Source: Pseudomonas viridiflava (GTDB lineage Bacteria > Pseudomonadota > Gammaproteobacteria > Pseudomonadales > Pseudomonadaceae). From it: a DNA stretch of 64,000 nt. Made by a program: the position numbers and the translations under genes. Shown here one piece after another: positions 18,444 to 27,594 of the stretch (positions are counted from its first letter, which is position 1; each line of letters opens with the position of its first letter). The stretch lies in contig NZ_UWFN01000265.1 of the NCBI RefSeq assembly GCF_900602065.1, positions 310,001 to 374,000 of the forward strand. Reading direction: 5' to 3'. The notes beneath the pieces are model-generated. The model was not told where the DNA came from. It did no database searches and saw only the letters and a list, made by a program, of their open reading frames with translations.

Positions 18444-18980
18444 TTAGAAGTCCGAATCCCAATCCACCTTCATCTCGCCAGCTTCCAGGTCAACAACCAA
18501 CACACATTGCTCTGTATAGGGCAACAGGCGTTCGCGATCGTCCAGGCTGCCTGCGCAGGGCTTGACCACCATTACATCATTCGAGCCTGTCTCTAGCAGA
18601 TGATCGATCTTCCCGAGCAATTGCCCTTGATGGTCGATGACCTTGAGACCCTCCAGCTGGTACCAGTAGTACTCGCCGTCGGTCAGATCAGGGAACAGGT
18701 TACGCGGCACGCAGATTTCAAAACCGGCCAGAAGACGAGCTTCTTCACGGTCATCGAGACCTTTGAGCTTTGCGACCAGGAACTTGTTTTGCAAGCGTCC
18801 GCTGACCAGCTCTACCTGTTTAACGCTGCCTTCGCGCCGAAGCGTCCAGGTTTTGTAATCCAACAGGTTTCCAATCGGATCAGTAAAGGAAAAAACCTTC
18901 ACTTCGCCGCGAACGCCATGTACCGAATAAATCTTGCCAATGACGATCAAGTCGTCGGCAGTCGTTGGCGCCGCGTTCAT
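18444..18980 (-). CDS. rimM: Ribosome maturation factor RimM
   Basis: Assists assembly of the 30S head and binds ribosomal protein S19. The 178-residue protein has the N-terminal RimM barrel (VIGKIYSVHGVRGEVKV at about 13-29) and the C-terminal PRC-barrel (EYYWYQLEGLKV onwards). Length is normal. It follows rpsP after five bases and precedes trmD after three, the standard order of this operon. Confidence 0.97.
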   Translation of the reverse strand: MNAAPTTADDLIVIGKIYSVHGVRGEVKVFSFTDPIGNLLDYKTWTLRREGSVKQVELVSGRLQNKFLVAKLKGLDDREEARLLAGFEICVPRNLFPDLTDGEYYWYQLEGLKVIDHQGQLLGKIDHLLETGSNDVMVVKPCAGSLDDRERLLPYTEQCVLVVDLEAGEMKVDWDSDF

Positions 18981-18985
18981 ATTGC

Positions 18986-19243
18986 TCAGGCCGCGACCTT
19001 GGTCTTGGCGTGTTCTTTCAGCAACTGGGCAACGCGATCGGATGTTTGTGCACCCACGCTCAACCAGTAGTTAACGCGCTCTTCGTTCACGGACAAACGA
19101 ACTTCCTGACCACGGGCAACCGGGTTGAAGAAGCCAATTTGCTCTTTGTGCGAACCGTCGCGCGCATTGCGGCTATCGGTAACAGTCAGGTGGTAAAACG
19201 GGCGCTTTTTGGAGCCGCCCAGGGCAAGACGAATAGTTAGCAT
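18986..19243 (-). CDS. rpsP: 30S ribosomal protein S16
   Basis: Small-subunit assembly protein. The protein is 85 residues from the ATG at 19243 ([10 protein letters not shown]), the universally conserved N terminus; the frame is open 24 codons further upstream, but this part overlaps the promoter region. The conserved [17 protein letters not shown] segment is present. It is the first gene of the rpsP-rimM-trmD-rplS operon. Confidence 0.98.
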   Translation of the reverse strand: MLTIRLALGGSKKRPFYHLTVTDSRNARDGSHKEQIGFFNPVARGQEVRLSVNEERVNYWLSVGAQTSDRVAQLLKEHAKTKVAA

Positions 19244-19315
19244 TGAACATCGTTCCTGTAGTCGGTGCTGCAAATCTAAGATGCACAGCGGGCATAGGTG
19301 CCCGAAAGGCCGCAT

Positions 19316-19343
19316 ATTCTAAGGAATATCCGGACTTTTGCAA
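19316..19343 (-). promoter_or_regulatory. Candidate sigma-70 promoter for rpsP
   Basis: On the minus strand TTGCAA (19338-19343) and TAGAAT (19316-19321) are spaced by 16 bases, about 70 bases before the rpsP start. The spacing is acceptable and the position fits the head of the ribosomal operon. Confidence 0.5.
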
Positions 19344-19386
19344 ATGTCTTTTTCTGGCACTTGCTGTTGTGCCGTGCAGATTTGCC

Positions 19387-19464
19387 AGGGAGCCGTCGCT
19401 TGCGACGGCTTATATAGACCCGCAACGCGGGCTTTTACCGGGGGCGAGCCCCCATGTGGGATGC
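19387..19464. repeat. Hairpin-rich spacer between ffh and rpsP
   Basis: Three short inverted repeats follow each other: AGCCGTCGC/GCGACGGCT (19391-19410), CCCGC/GCGGG (about 19419-19431) and GGGGGC/GCCCCC (about 19440-19453). No T tract follows the stems on the minus strand, so they look like degenerate intergenic repeats rather than an ffh terminator, though a role in ending the ffh transcript is possible. Confidence 0.5.
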
Positions 19465-19490
19465 GCGCAGAGGAACCTGCACGCGATGCA

Positions 19491-20867
19491 TCACATTTTT
19501 GGCATGCCGCCGCCGGGCAACATTCCGCCCATGCCGCGCATCATTTTGGCCATTCCGCCTTTGGCGGAGAATTTCTTCATCATCTTCTGCATCTGCTTGT
19601 GCTGCTTGATCAGACGCCCGATGTCCTGCACCTGAGTGCCAGACCCCATGGATATGCGGCGCTTGCGCGAGCCGCTGATCAGATCCGGGTCACGACGCTC
19701 AGCCGGAGTCATCGAGTTGATGATGGCTTCCATCTGCTTGAACTGCTTCTCTGCTGCGCCTTGGGCATTGCCCATCTGCGACAGGTTGACGCCACCGATG
19801 CTCGGCAGTTTGTCCATGAGCCCGCCGAGGCCGCCCATGTTCTTCATCTGTTGAAGCTGATCACGGAAATCTTCGAGATCGAAGCCTTTGCCCTTTTTCA
19901 GCTTTTTGGCCAGTTTATCGGCCTTGTCCTTGTCGAGGGTCTGCTCGGCCTGTTCGATGAGGCTGAGCACGTCCCCCATGCCAAGAATTCGTGACGCGAT
20001 ACGATCAGGGTGGAACGGTTCGAGCGCATCGCTCTTCTCGCCCATACCGATGAACTTGATCGGCTTGCCGGTGATGGCGCGCACGGACAACGCTGCACCG
20101 CCCCGGGCATCACCGTCGACCTTGGTCAGGATCACACCGGTCAACGGCAGCGCATCACCAAACGCCTTGGCAGTGTTGGCGGCATCCTGACCGGTCATGG
20201 CATCAACCACGAACAGCGTCTCGGCTGGCTTGACCGCAGCATGCAGCGCCTGGATCTCGCCCATCATCTCCGCGTCGATATGCAGACGACCTGCGGTGTC
20301 GAGGATGACGACGTCAATAAACTTGAGCTTCGCTTCCTTTATTGCCGCTTCGGCAATGTCCACCGGCTTCTGGCTGATATCCGAAGGGAAGAACGTGACA
20401 CCGATGTCGCCAGCCAGGGTTTCGAGCTGCTTGATGGCTGCCGGACGATATACGTCGGCAGACACGACCATGACGGTCTTTTTCTTGCGCTCTTTGAGAA
20501 ACTTGGCCAGCTTGCCAGCAGTAGTGGTCTTACCCGCACCCTGCAGACCCGCCATCAGAATCACGGCAGGCGGCGTGACATTCAGGGTCAGCTCTTCATT
20601 GGCTGCCCCCATCATGTCTTCTAGTTCAGCCTGGACGATCTTCACGAAGGCCTGGCCCGGGGTCAGGCTGCGCGACACTTCCGTGCCGACAGCGCGCTCC
20701 TTGACCTTGTTGACGAAGTCTTTGACAACCGGCAAGGCAACGTCTGCTTCAAGCAACGCCATACGCACTTCGCGCAGGGTGTCTTTGATGTTGTCCTCGG
20801 TCAGCTTGGCTTTGCCAGTCACATGGCGCAGCGTCTGCGAGAGACGATCTGTCAGGTTTTCAAACAT
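19491..20867 (-). CDS. ffh: Signal recognition particle protein Ffh
   Basis: GTPase of the signal recognition particle that binds 4.5S RNA and signal sequences of nascent membrane proteins and delivers them to FtsY. The 458-residue protein has the N domain (1-90), G domain with GLQGAGKTT at 107-115, DTAGR and TKVDGDARGG motifs, and the methionine-rich M domain ending in a glycine- and methionine-rich tail (MRGMGGMLPGGGMPKM). Length is full. It stands between the divergent ypjD-like gene and the rpsP operon. Confidence 0.98.
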   Translation of the reverse strand: MFENLTDRLSQTLRHVTGKAKLTEDNIKDTLREVRMALLEADVALPVVKDFVNKVKERAVGTEVSRSLTPGQAFVKIVQAELEDMMGAANEELTLNVTPPAVILMAGLQGAGKTTTAGKLAKFLKERKKKTVMVVSADVYRPAAIKQLETLAGDIGVTFFPSDISQKPVDIAEAAIKEAKLKFIDVVILDTAGRLHIDAEMMGEIQALHAAVKPAETLFVVDAMTGQDAANTAKAFGDALPLTGVILTKVDGDARGGAALSVRAITGKPIKFIGMGEKSDALEPFHPDRIASRILGMGDVLSLIEQAEQTLDKDKADKLAKKLKKGKGFDLEDFRDQLQQMKNMGGLGGLMDKLPSIGGVNLSQMGNAQGAAEKQFKQMEAIINSMTPAERRDPDLISGSRKRRISMGSGTQVQDIGRLIKQHKQMQKMMKKFSAKGGMAKMMRGMGGMLPGGGMPKM

Positions 20868-21077
20868 GCGCGATCCTTTCAGGCTCTTGGCGAACCCCGG
20901 TTGATGCGGCCCGGCCCATCATAAAATGGCGCTCGGCGAGCCTGTGGCTAGAGCAGGTCGCGGATTATAGCGAAGACTCCGCTGGACGGACACTACGGAG
21001 TCTGCATCTGTGGTCTTTCGTGAAATGACGGTTGTATGCCAAACTCAGCGCCTTTAAAGGCCCGTCCATCAGGATTT

Positions 21078-21890
21078 ATGTTCCCTTTGCCACCCAGCCT
21101 GCTACCCAGCCTCGCCGCCGCCTGCCTTTATGCCGCTGCGACTATCTATCAGGGCATCCGCCTCAGCCAGGCGAAACGCGCCGACAAACGGCTGCTCTGC
21201 CTGCTCGGCACGCTGGCCGTTGTGGCACATGCCTTCGGACTTTTTTCCCAGTTGATCCGCCCCATCGGGCTTGGCCTGGACTTTTTCAGCGCCGCCAGCC
21301 TGATTGCCGTTGCGGTGATCGCGCTGACATTGCTCGCTACCGTGCGCATCCCGGTAGAAAACCTGCTCGTGCTTCTGTTCCCGCTGGGGATGATTACTGC
21401 GCTGCTTGCGCAGTTTGCACCGGCGGGCACAGTGCAGCCCATCGTTGAAGAACCGGGCATTCTCAGCCACATTCTGCTGTCGATTCTTGCCTACGGCATG
21501 TTCACCATTGCAGTCGTGCAGGCATTGCTGCTGCTGGTGCAGGACCATCAACTCAAGCATAAGCACCCGTCAGGGCTGATCAAGAACTTCCCTCCCCTGC
21601 AAACCATGGAAAGCCTGTTGTTTGGCTTTCTCTGGGCCGGATGGTCGCTGCTTTCCCTCTCACTGATCTCCGGCTGGCTGTTCGTCGAAAACCTCTTCGC
21701 ACAGCACCTGGTACACAAAACCCTGCTGGCGTGCCTGGCCTGGGTGGTGTTCAGCGTATTGTTGTGGGGCCGCAATCGTCTCGGCTGGCGCGGGCACAAG
21801 GCTATCCGCTGGACCCTGGGCGGTTTCTGCCTGCTGATGCTGGCCTATTTCGGCAGCAAGCTGGTCCGCGAATTCATTCTGCACATCTGA
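21078..21890 (+). CDS. Cytochrome c assembly-like membrane protein (CcsA/HemX, YpjD)
   Basis: A 270-residue integral membrane protein with about eight hydrophobic helices, belonging to the CcsA/CcmC/HemX-related family usually called YpjD in gammaproteobacteria. The true role of this branch is unknown; relatives handle haem. I chose the ATG at 21078 (MFPLPPSLLP), which has an AGGA-type site upstream and starts just before the first helix; the frame opens at 21036. It is divergent from ffh and followed after 13 bases by the CorB-like gene, a pairing common in this order of bacteria. Confidence 0.85.
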   Translation: MFPLPPSLLPSLAAACLYAAATIYQGIRLSQAKRADKRLLCLLGTLAVVAHAFGLFSQLIRPIGLGLDFFSAASLIAVAVIALTLLATVRIPVENLLVLLFPLGMITALLAQFAPAGTVQPIVEEPGILSHILLSILAYGMFTIAVVQALLLLVQDHQLKHKHPSGLIKNFPPLQTMESLLFGFLWAGWSLLSLSLISGWLFVENLFAQHLVHKTLLACLAWVVFSVLLWGRNRLGWRGHKAIRWTLGGFCLLMLAYFGSKLVREFILHI

Positions 21891-21903
21891 CGGTTCGCTG
21901 ATT

Positions 21904-23139
21904 ATGGATAATTTGCCAATCGCCCCGATGCTCGGTGTCGTGGCCCTGTTGATTCTTTGGGCAGCCCTTTTTACGGCTATTGAAACAGCCCACCAGCGAC
22001 TCAAAGCGCTGCGCAGCGGTGACCGTCAACCGGCCCCTCCCCGGCCTGAGCTTAAATTCGAACTGGGCAGCCTGATCCTTGCCAACACCTTGATCAAGGT
22101 GCTGATCACCGTGATCGTCACCCTGCTGTCAGTGAACTACTGGTTTTACAACGGCCCGACGCTGGCCTGGATCAGCGTCACCAGCATCACGCTGATCTTC
22201 GTAGAACTCATCCCTCGCAAACTGGCAGCCCGCCATCCGGAAGTAATCGTGCACATGGCGAACAGCCTGCTGCGCATTCCGATGAAGTTGCTCTGGCCAC
22301 TGGCCTGGCTGTTCAACTGCATTGCCAGGACGCTGCTACGACCGTTCGGCGGGCGTAACACCCGGGTGGTCGCAGCGAACGACGACGAAGTACGTCCGCA
22401 CACTCATCACGACGGCGTCAACGAACACCATCCTGGCCGCTCTCCCGTGCTTTCAGGCATCCATGCGCTGGACAGCATCACCGTCAACGACATTCTGGTA
22501 CCGCGCAATGACGTGGACGGCGTCAACCTTGACGACAGCATCGAGCAGATTGTCGAGCGCCTGATTATCTCAAGGCACACCCGTCTGCCTGTTTATCACA
22601 ACGATATCAATCAGGTTCAAGGCGTGCTCAACACACGTCAGATCAGCCATCTGCTGCCCAAGGGTGAGCTGACCAAAGAGCAGATCCTGGCCGCGTGCTA
22701 CGAGCCTTACTTCGTTCCGGAAAGCACGCCGCTTCAACTGCAGTTGCTCAACTTCCACAAACAACAGCGCCGCCTCGGCGTGGTGGTCGATGAGTACGGC
22801 GAAGTGCTGGGCATTGTCAGCCTGGAAGACATTCTGGAAGAGATCGTCGGCGAGTTCGAAAACGAGCAAACCCTGAACAATCCGCACATTCACCCACAGG
22901 CCGATGGCAGGCTGGTAGTGGACGGCGCGGCTTCGATTCGTGATCTGAACAAGAGTCTGGGCTGGCACTTGCCGTCCGACGGCCCCAAGACCCTCAATGG
23001 TCTCGTCACCGAAGCGCTGGAAACCATCCCGGAAAGTGCGGTCTGCCTGAAGATCGGGCCGTATCGCCTGGAAATCCTCGAAACCGAAGACAACCGCGTG
23101 ACGCGAGTCATGATGTGGCAGAAGCCGACCACCCGCTAA
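21904..23139 (+). CDS. CorB-like CNNM/CBS transporter protein
   Basis: A 411-residue membrane protein of the CNNM/CorB (HlyC/CorC) family linked to magnesium and cobalt resistance or efflux. Domains in order: a CNNM (DUF21) region with about three to four helices (1-150), a paired CBS domain that binds nucleotides (about 190-325, containing VDEYGEVLGIVSLEDILEEI), and a C-terminal CorC/HlyC domain (about 335-411). A histidine-rich stretch (HTHHDGVNEHH, about 162-172) between membrane and CBS parts may bind metal. It follows the CcsA-like gene after 13 bases. Confidence 0.88.
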   Translation: MDNLPIAPMLGVVALLILWAALFTAIETAHQRLKALRSGDRQPAPPRPELKFELGSLILANTLIKVLITVIVTLLSVNYWFYNGPTLAWISVTSITLIFVELIPRKLAARHPEVIVHMANSLLRIPMKLLWPLAWLFNCIARTLLRPFGGRNTRVVAANDDEVRPHTHHDGVNEHHPGRSPVLSGIHALDSITVNDILVPRNDVDGVNLDDSIEQIVERLIISRHTRLPVYHNDINQVQGVLNTRQISHLLPKGELTKEQILAACYEPYFVPESTPLQLQLLNFHKQQRRLGVVVDEYGEVLGIVSLEDILEEIVGEFENEQTLNNPHIHPQADGRLVVDGAASIRDLNKSLGWHLPSDGPKTLNGLVTEALETIPESAVCLKIGPYRLEILETEDNRVTRVMMWQKPTTR

Positions 23140-23167
23140 AGTCACTGATGCCATTGTTACAAGCCCC

Positions 23168-23197
23168 TTGTTATGCAAGCGGCACGATTCCTATAAT
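23168..23197 (+). promoter_or_regulatory. Candidate sigma-70 promoter for the MFS gene
   Basis: TTGTTA (23168-23173) and a perfect TATAAT (23192-23197) are separated by 18 bases. If used, transcription would start near 23204 and give a 5' leader of about 210 bases before the ATG at 23416. That leader contains no other convincing gene. Confidence 0.55.
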
Positions 23198-23415
23198 CGA
23201 GCCGCTTACCCAGCCCGCCGATCCGTGTGCTACCCGCACCCCGTGTGATCCGGCCAGTCACTCAGCCTGAACGTTTCGCGCATTTCCCTGACCCTGCCCT
23301 ACCCAAGGCACGGCCAACGCCTTTCGCCCTTATCCGGGCTAACCTGATCAGCGCTGCACCCACAATAATTAATGTATGCCTCGTCGAAAGGCACTACGAC
23401 TGTCAGGAAAACCGC

Positions 23416-24738
23416 ATGACTACGACTTCTGCCGCTCATGAAAATGATAGCGCGCCAGCTCGCCCGGCCAATTCCGCCACACGCGTCGCTACCGCCAGTT
23501 TTATTGGCACCGCCATCGAATTCTATGACTTCTACGTGTACGCCACCGCCGCCGCGCTGGTAATCGGCCCGGTGTTTTTCCCCCAAACGTCAGGCACCGC
23601 ACAAATGCTGTCGGCGTTTCTGACCTTCGGTATCGCCTTCCTTGCCCGCCCGCTAGGCTCTGCGCTGTTCGGCCACTTCGGTGATCGCATTGGGCGCAAA
23701 TCAACGCTGGTGGCTTCACTTCTGCTGATGGGCGTGTGCACCACGCTGATCGGCGTACTGCCGGGTTACGCAACGATAGGTGCCTGGGCACCGATTCTTT
23801 TATGCGTGCTACGTTTCGGACAGGGCCTGGGGCTGGGTGGCGAATGGGGCGGCGCGGCTTTGCTTGCTACGGAAAACGCCCCCAAAGGCAAACGCGCCTG
23901 GTTCGGTATGTTCCCGCAACTTGGCCCTTCGATTGGTTTCCTCGCCGCTAACGGGCTGTTCCTGACACTGGCCATGACGCTGGATGACGAGCAGTTTCGC
24001 TCCTGGGGCTGGCGAATCCCGTTCCTGCTGAGCGCGGCATTGGTCATGGTTGGACTTTATGTGCGCCTGAAGCTGGAAGAAACGCCAGTCTTCACCAAGG
24101 CAATCGCCCGCCACGAGCGAGTGAAGATGCCGATAGTCGAGCTGTTCAGCCAATACTGGGTGCCGGTATTACTTGGTGCGGCATCAATGGTGGTTTGTTA
24201 TGCGCTGTTCTACATCTCAACGGTGTTCTCACTGAGCTATGGCGTGTCCACCCTGGGTTACAGCCGGGAGACCTTCCTCGCCCTGCTGTGCTTCGCGGTG
24301 CTGTTCATGGCTGCGGCGACCCCGCTTGCTGCATGGGCCAGCGATCGTTTTGGACGACGCCCGGTGCTGATCATTGGTGGCGTGCTGGCGATTATGTCCG
24401 GCTTCACCATGGAGCCCTTGCTGACGCATGGCACGACATGGGCCGTAGCGCTGTTTCTGTGTATCGAACTGTTCTTGATGGGCGTGACCTTCGCCCCTAT
24501 GGGTGCGATGTTGCCCGAACTGTTTCCTACACGCGTCAGGTACACCGGCGCGTCAGCGGCCTACAACCTGGGTGGCATTGTCGGAGCATCAGTTGCGCCT
24601 TTCTTCGCCCAGAAACTGGTAGCGATGGGCGGCTTGAGTTGGGTCGGTGGGTATGTGTCGGCAGCAGCGTTGATCAGCGTGATTGCCGTGCTGTGCCTGA
24701 AGGAGACGCGTGAGGCGGATCTGGACAAGATTGCTTAG
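23416..24738 (+). CDS. MFS transporter, metabolite:H+ symporter (MHS) family
   Basis: A 440-residue inner-membrane transporter with 12 predicted helices. The MHS subfamily signature is clear: TAIEFYDFYVY at the first helix, GHFGDRIGRKS (86-96) in the loop between helices 2 and 3, GLGLGGEWGGA, and the repeated motif SDRFGRRP in the second half. Members carry organic acids, betaines or other small compounds with protons (ShiA, ProP, KgtP, YhjE); the substrate cannot be read from sequence. The start at 23416 follows CAGGAAAA; the frame stays open to 23227, but that stretch lacks family similarity and belongs to the leader. Confidence 0.9.
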   Translation: MTTTSAAHENDSAPARPANSATRVATASFIGTAIEFYDFYVYATAAALVIGPVFFPQTSGTAQMLSAFLTFGIAFLARPLGSALFGHFGDRIGRKSTLVASLLLMGVCTTLIGVLPGYATIGAWAPILLCVLRFGQGLGLGGEWGGAALLATENAPKGKRAWFGMFPQLGPSIGFLAANGLFLTLAMTLDDEQFRSWGWRIPFLLSAALVMVGLYVRLKLEETPVFTKAIARHERVKMPIVELFSQYWVPVLLGAASMVVCYALFYISTVFSLSYGVSTLGYSRETFLALLCFAVLFMAAATPLAAWASDRFGRRPVLIIGGVLAIMSGFTMEPLLTHGTTWAVALFLCIELFLMGVTFAPMGAMLPELFPTRVRYTGASAAYNLGGIVGASVAPFFAQKLVAMGGLSWVGGYVSAAALISVIAVLCLKETREADLDKIA

Positions 24739-24770
24739 CTCAGACAAGCGCTCGTGTGAACAGAGGTTTC

Positions 24771-24861
24771 TGTTGGAGCGAGGCTTGCCGGCGAAGAACG
24801 ATGACGCTGTGCGCCAGACATACCGCGTCGGCTAGTTCGCGGGCAAGCCTCGCTCCAACAG
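24771..24861. repeat. REPIN, arm family C (TTGGAGCGAGGCTTGCC)
   Basis: Arms TGTTGGAGCGAGGCTTGCC and GGCAAGCCTCGCTCCAACA are inverted around a central loop. A near-identical element lies at 50865. It lies between convergent genes. Confidence 0.9.
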
Positions 24862-24870
24862 TCCCCGCGA

Positions 24871-24897
24871 TAGGGCGGTGTCTGGGACACCGCCCTA
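24871..24897. terminator. Perfect 12-bp inverted repeat between MFS gene and purT
   Basis: TAGGGCGGTGTC and its exact complement GACACCGCCCTA enclose a 3-base loop in the convergent spacer, 18 bases past the purT stop. No T tract flanks it, so it is a possible but not typical terminator. Confidence 0.5.
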
Positions 24898-24914
24898 TAT
24901 GACGCAGCGCTACG

Positions 24915-26096
24915 TTACAGCTGGACTTTCACAGCCCGCGAAGAGCGGGTGGCCTTGGCGCGGGCCGCTTCGATGGACTCGTCACGGGCCAGTGCCACGC
25001 CCATGCGGCGCTGGCCGTTGACTTCAGGCTTGCCGAACAGACGCAGTGCGGTATCCGGCTCGCTCAGGGCCTCATTGAGGTTGGCGAAAGTGGTATTCGT
25101 CGACTGACCTTCCACCAGAATTACAGCTGAAGCCGATGGCCCAAACTGGCGAATCTGCGGGATCGGCAGACCCAGAATGGCGCGAGCGTGCAAGGCAAAC
25201 TGCGACAGGTCCTGAGAAATCAGAGTAACCAGGCCTGTATCGTGCGGGCGCGGCGAAACTTCGCTGAACCAGACCTGATCACCTTTGATGAACAGTTCGA
25301 CACCAAACAGACCACGACCACCCAGCGCCTCAGTAACCGCCTTGGCAACGCGCTCGGACTCAGCCAGTGCAACAGGGCTCATAGCCTGTGGCTGCCAGGA
25401 CTCCTGATAGTCGCCCTTCTCCTGACGGTGGCCCACTGGCGCGCAGAAGGTAGTACCGCCCGCGTGACGTACGGTCAGCAGAGTGATTTCGTATTCGAAG
25501 TCGATGAAGCCTTCGATGATCACGCGGCCTTTACCGGCACGACCGCCTTCCTGAGCGTAGTCCCAGGCCTTCTGCACGTCATCAGCAGTGCGCAGCAGGC
25601 TCTGGCCTTTGCCCGACGAACTCATCACCGGCTTGACCACACATGGGAAGCCCAGGTCCTGGACAGCCTTGCTGTAGTCTTCGAAGGTGTCGGCGAAGTG
25701 ATACGGCGACGTTGGCAGGTCCAGCTCTTCGGCGGCAAGACGACGGATGCCTTCGCGGTTCATGGTCAATTGCGTGGCGCGGGCCGTCGGGATAACCGTG
25801 AACCCTTCAGCTTCCAGTTCAACCAGAGTGGCGGTGGCGATTGCCTCGATTTCCGGCACGATGTAGTGCGGTTTCTCGGCTTCGATCACCGCACGCAGCG
25901 CAGCACCGTCGAGCATGTTGATCACATGGCTGCGATGGGCAACCTGCATGGCAGGCGCATTGGCATAACGATCAACAGCGATCACCTCAACGCCCAGGCG
26001 CTGCAGTTCGATCACTACTTCCTTGCCCAGCTCACCGCAACCGCAGAGCAATACACGGGTCGCGACAGGCGACAGTGGAGTTCCGATTTGAGTCAT
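24915..26096 (-). CDS. purT: Formate-dependent phosphoribosylglycinamide formyltransferase
   Basis: ATP-grasp enzyme that formylates glycinamide ribonucleotide directly from formate, a folate-free alternative to PurN in purine synthesis. It has 393 residues from the ATG at 26096 ([10 protein letters not shown]), the family's normal length. Visible features are the N-terminal [12 protein letters not shown] nucleotide-like fold, the ATP-grasp segment [12 protein letters not shown] and the substrate/metal region [12 protein letters not shown]. The long upstream extension of the frame is not coding. The VUT-family gene lies upstream on the same strand. Confidence 0.96.
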   Translation of the reverse strand: MTQIGTPLSPVATRVLLCGCGELGKEVVIELQRLGVEVIAVDRYANAPAMQVAHRSHVINMLDGAALRAVIEAEKPHYIVPEIEAIATATLVELEAEGFTVIPTARATQLTMNREGIRRLAAEELDLPTSPYHFADTFEDYSKAVQDLGFPCVVKPVMSSSGKGQSLLRTADDVQKAWDYAQEGGRAGKGRVIIEGFIDFEYEITLLTVRHAGGTTFCAPVGHRQEKGDYQESWQPQAMSPVALAESERVAKAVTEALGGRGLFGVELFIKGDQVWFSEVSPRPHDTGLVTLISQDLSQFALHARAILGLPIPQIRQFGPSASAVILVEGQSTNTTFANLNEALSEPDTALRLFGKPEVNGQRRMGVALARDESIEAARAKATRSSRAVKVQL

Positions 26097-26194
26097 CTCA
26101 GGTCCTCGTGGAGCAGATATCGAGGGCAGCCCGCGTCGATGCGAGCGACCGCTGTGGAGAAAGGCGCGCAATTTAACACGAAGCCCCGTAATTC

Positions 26195-26662
26195 TCAGCC
26201 AGGACAAGCGTTCTTGCGCGCACGCCAGGCCATGATCAGCCAGACGGCAGTGACACCGGCAAACTTGGAAACCAGCGCCGTGACAATAACCGGAGTGGTC
26301 AGCGCATCGATCAGGCCGAAAAAGATGAAGGTATCCACCGGGATACTCAACGCCGAACTTAGCCACAAACGATCACGCAACGGACGCTTGGTGATAGTGA
26401 ACACCAGCCAGTCGATGCACTCCGAGACCGCAAACGCTGTGGCACTGGCCAGCGCAATGGTGGGATCGGACGTCACATACGACAGCACCAGAGCGGCGAG
26501 CATAGCCAGGATCGCACCGTGGCCGAAACGGGTCTGCACCATATCGCGCAACACAAACACCAACCCACCCCAGGCAGACCAGATAACGTCCAGATGCGGC
26601 GCGGCGGAAAAAGCGAAATTGATCAGCACAACGCTGCTGATGTAGGCAATCAGGAAGAGCAT
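26195..26662 (-). CDS. VUT family membrane protein (YhhQ-like)
   Basis: A 155-residue integral membrane protein with about five helices, similar to the VUT/YhhQ family. YhhQ imports queuosine precursors in E. coli, but that protein is about 220 residues, so this is a short form and the substrate is not certain. Visible family features include the acidic-aromatic segment [15 protein letters not shown] and the [12 protein letters not shown] helix. I looked upstream for a preQ1 riboswitch and found none that I could defend. A REPIN lies in its promoter region. Confidence 0.75.
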   Translation of the reverse strand: MLFLIAYISSVVLINFAFSAAPHLDVIWSAWGGLVFVLRDMVQTRFGHGAILAMLAALVLSYVTSDPTIALASATAFAVSECIDWLVFTITKRPLRDRLWLSSALSIPVDTFIFFGLIDALTTPVIVTALVSKFAGVTAVWLIMAWRARKNACPG

Positions 26663-26737
26663 GAGGTGAGGCTTATGTGGCGGGAAGATGCGGAGATGAT
26701 ACCAGCCTCGCTGCTCGCTGATCTGGAATCGGTACTT

Positions 26738-26810
26738 TGTAGGAGCTGCCGAAGGCTGCGAAGCGAACCATCTGGAAGACCGCTTTCGCAGCCTTCGGCA
26801 GCTCCTACAA
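26738..26810. repeat. REPIN, arm family A
   Basis: Arms TGTAGGAGCTGCCGAAGGC and GCCTTCGGCAGCTCCTACA, as at 4388 and 29525. It lies between two minus-strand genes, downstream of the DUF1289 gene and in the upstream region of the VUT gene. Confidence 0.92.
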
Positions 26811-26830
26811 GAATCGCCATGCGAGACTGC

Positions 26831-27028
26831 TCAGGACAACTTCCAGACAAGCCCACTCGCTTCGGCACGCTCATGGCAGAGCCTGAGCACGGCGCGGCGC
26901 TGGTCGTTGTCCATGGCGTGCCAGTCGGTGATTTCTTTCACGGTACGCTGGCAACCCAGGCATACATCATCGTCATCCAGCGCGCAGATACTGACGCAGG
27001 GTGAGGCAACACGGCGTTCGGTTTCCAT
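26831..27028 (-). CDS. DUF1289 domain protein
   Basis: A 65-residue cysteine-rich protein: SPCVSICALDDDDVCLGC at about 9-26 carries the four conserved cysteines of the DUF1289 family, followed by a TDWHAMDNDQRR helix. The cysteine pattern suggests metal binding; function is unknown. The ATG at 27028 shares its A with the TGA of the upstream carbonic-anhydrase-like gene (TGATG), so the two are translationally coupled. A TTG one codon earlier is an unlikely alternative. Confidence 0.88.
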   Translation of the reverse strand: METERRVASPCVSICALDDDDVCLGCQRTVKEITDWHAMDNDQRRAVLRLCHERAEASGLVWKLS

Positions 27029-27552
27029 CAATCGTCCTGCGGCATCAAGTCGCGAGCGTAGCGCTGGGCGTTGTGGACGTAGTGGGCGGCACTGGCTTCA
27101 AGCATTTTCTTCTGCACTTCAGTGAGTTCACGCACTACTTTACCGGGCGAGCCCATGACGAGCGAGCCATCAGGGATCACCTTGCCCTCACCGATCAACG
27201 AATTGGCGCCGATGATGCAGTACTTGCCAATCTTCGCGCCGTTAAGGATCACTGCGTTGATCCCGATCAGACTGTAATCATCGACGCTGCAACCATGCAG
27301 CATGGCGTTATGCCCGATAGTCACGCCTTTACCGATCGCCAACGGCGAGCCCATATCGGTATGCATCACCGTGCCGTCCTGCACGTTGCTGTTCTCACCA
27401 ATGTGGATCAACTCGTTATCGCCACGCAGCACGGCGTTGAACCAGACATTAGCCCCCGCCTCCAGCTTGACCTTGCCGATCAGCACAGCATTGGGCGCGA
27501 CCCAGCTTTGCGGATGGGTTTCGACGCGAAAATCGCCCAGACGATATTTCAT
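27028..27552 (-). CDS. Gamma-carbonic anhydrase family protein (YrdA-like)
   Basis: A 174-residue left-handed beta-helix trimer of the gamma-carbonic anhydrase/YrdA/PaaY family. Hexapeptide-type repeats run from about 15 to 125, and the metal-ligand histidines are visible in GTVMHTDMG and GHNAMLHGC. Members bind zinc, but carbonic anhydrase activity is often weak or absent. It lies between a CoA-type NUDIX gene and DUF1289 on the same strand, overlapping the latter, so the three form a small operon. Confidence 0.9.
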   Translation of the reverse strand: MKYRLGDFRVETHPQSWVAPNAVLIGKVKLEAGANVWFNAVLRGDNELIHIGENSNVQDGTVMHTDMGSPLAIGKGVTIGHNAMLHGCSVDDYSLIGINAVILNGAKIGKYCIIGANSLIGEGKVIPDGSLVMGSPGKVVRELTEVQKKMLEASAAHYVHNAQRYARDLMPQDD

Positions 27553-27594
27553 GGGTAGGAATCCTCAAGGCTCTGCGGCCCGTTTAATCGACGC

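Noticed and set aside
23227..23415. N-terminal extension of the MHS transporter
   Set aside because: The 63 extra residues lack a membrane helix or any family pattern; the ATG at 23416 has a better ribosome-binding site and gives the standard N terminus.
26663..26740. Possible preQ1 riboswitch before the VUT-family gene
   Set aside because: I could not find the compact pseudoknot pattern or its conserved A-rich tail; a REPIN occupies the upstream region.
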